Source: Chryseolinea sp. H1M3-3 (lineage in GTDB: Bacteria; Bacteroidota; Bacteroidia; Cytophagales; Cyclobacteriaceae). From it: a stretch of 64,000 nucleotides of DNA. A model generated the notes under the pieces. It was not told the origin of the DNA and made no database searches. It saw nothing but the letters and a program-made list of their open reading frames with translations. The stretch lies in assembly GCF_029360725.1 (NCBI RefSeq), contig NZ_JARKMY010000001.1, positions 1,426,001 to 1,490,000 of the forward strand. Reading direction: 5' to 3'. Of the stretch, positions 63,674 to 64,000 are shown in pieces. The position numbers and the translations under genes were made by a program. Within the stretch, counting starts at the first letter, position 1. Each line of letters begins with the position of its first letter.

Positions 63674-64000
63674 CTACGTGTTAGATTTCATTACGAAACC
63701 TTTGATTTTTGAGGCCGTTTCTGCTGGTTTTTCAAACATGCCCATATGGGCCACCTTCTCAAAAATATGAATTTCCGGTTTTTGGCACGAAGCGGCTTGT
63801 TTTCGAATCGAATCAACGGGAATGCCCGGATCGCTCTCGCCGGCCAAAAAGAGCGTAGGATTTTTAAAGCTTTCCAATGTTTTAATTTGATCTTTTCGCT
63901 CCCGCATGGCTACTGTGTACCCGATAACAGCCTCCGCCGTCGCTTGACTTGCTATTTCGGTTACCTTTTTGATAGCGGGATGGGTTGGATCTGCAAAGAG
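63674..64000 (-). CDS. Alpha/beta-fold hydrolase, C-terminal part (5' end outside window)
   Basis: The C-terminal 108 residues of an alpha/beta hydrolase, continuing beyond the right edge; the frame is open to position 64000 with LFADPTHPAIKKVTEIASQ. Visible are the strand with the catalytic Asp (TLFLAGESDPGIP) and the catalytic His (VAHMGMFEKP). The Met at 63907 is internal. Substrate unknown. Fold is secure, but the nucleophile region lies outside the window. Confidence 0.88.
   Translation of the reverse strand, partial: LFADPTHPAIKKVTEIASQATAEAVIGYTVAMRERKDQIKTLESFKNPTLFLAGESDPGIPVDSIRKQAASCQKPEIHIFEKVAHMGMFEKPAETASKIKGFVMKSNT

Noticed and set aside
1-64000. CRISPR array, insertion sequence or defence island
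   Set aside because: No regularly spaced repeats, transposase, or known defence gene set was seen anywhere in the window; patatin and vWA genes have the domain forms of housekeeping envelope proteins.

Overview
The window is a chromosomal segment of a Bacteroidota bacterium, most likely from the Cytophagia side of the phylum. This is inferred from gene content: a TonB-dependent receptor with a carboxypeptidase-regulatory-like N-terminal domain, a DUF3667 protein, PD40-OmpA proteins, a LytS/LytTR pair, a ThiF-independent set of Bacteroidota-type housekeeping genes, and Rho with a long polar N-terminal extension. Recurrent TAnnTTTG -7 promoter elements and the lack of clear Shine-Dalgarno sequences agree with this. 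The region is gene-dense, with moderate GC and genes on both strands. No rRNA, insertion sequence, CRISPR array or prophage block was seen, and one tRNA gene (His) is present.

Layout. 0-8 kb: 3' part of prfA, a small lipoprotein, tag glycosylase, then an apparent signalling operon (118-aa protein, 7-TM protein, NarL-type histidine kinase and regulator, receiver-like protein lacking the phospho-acceptor Asp), a holin-like membrane protein, a DnaQ-exonuclease/GIY-YIG fusion and a metallophosphatase. 8-14 kb: a solitary MoxR ATPase, then a beta-helix lipoprotein and a large TonB receptor. 14-18 kb: TIGR01777 epimerase, LOG-family protein, selD, a small WYL-like protein, two small proteins of unknown function and tRNA-His. 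18-28 kb: dihydroorotase, DEAD-box helicase, LytS/LytTR pair, uvrA, aldo/keto reductase and alpha/beta hydrolase. 28-41 kb: lysA, dsbD, MepM-like M23 peptidase, patatin-barrel protein, two OmpA-type proteins, a transglutaminase-like protein and an aldehyde dehydrogenase. 41-50 kb: AsmA-like protein, a giant cytochrome-c lipoprotein, a small orphan gene, an RluD-type pseudouridine synthase and a lipoprotein. 50-64 kb: MATE exporter, YeeE/YedE pair, proC, DUF3667-rarA-vWA operon, rho, serS, nucleoid-associated protein, small membrane proteins, and the C-terminal part of an alpha/beta hydrolase.

The genes mainly serve translation (prfA, serS, tRNA-His, pseudouridine synthase), DNA repair (tag, uvrA, rarA, DnaQ/GIY-YIG), amino-acid and pyrimidine synthesis (lysA, proC, pyrC), envelope biology (M23, patatin-barrel, OmpA, AsmA, TonB, DsbD) and signalling. 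No clear novel multi-gene defence or mobile system was found. The most interesting observations are a 7-TM protein next to a kinase without a sensor domain plus a pseudo-receiver, active-site substitutions in dihydroorotase (HxH to QxH) and the M23 peptidase (HxH to HxC), a possible selenium link (selD plus a YeeE/YedE pair), and a secreted Cys-His-Asp protein encoded tail to tail with an OmpA gene.
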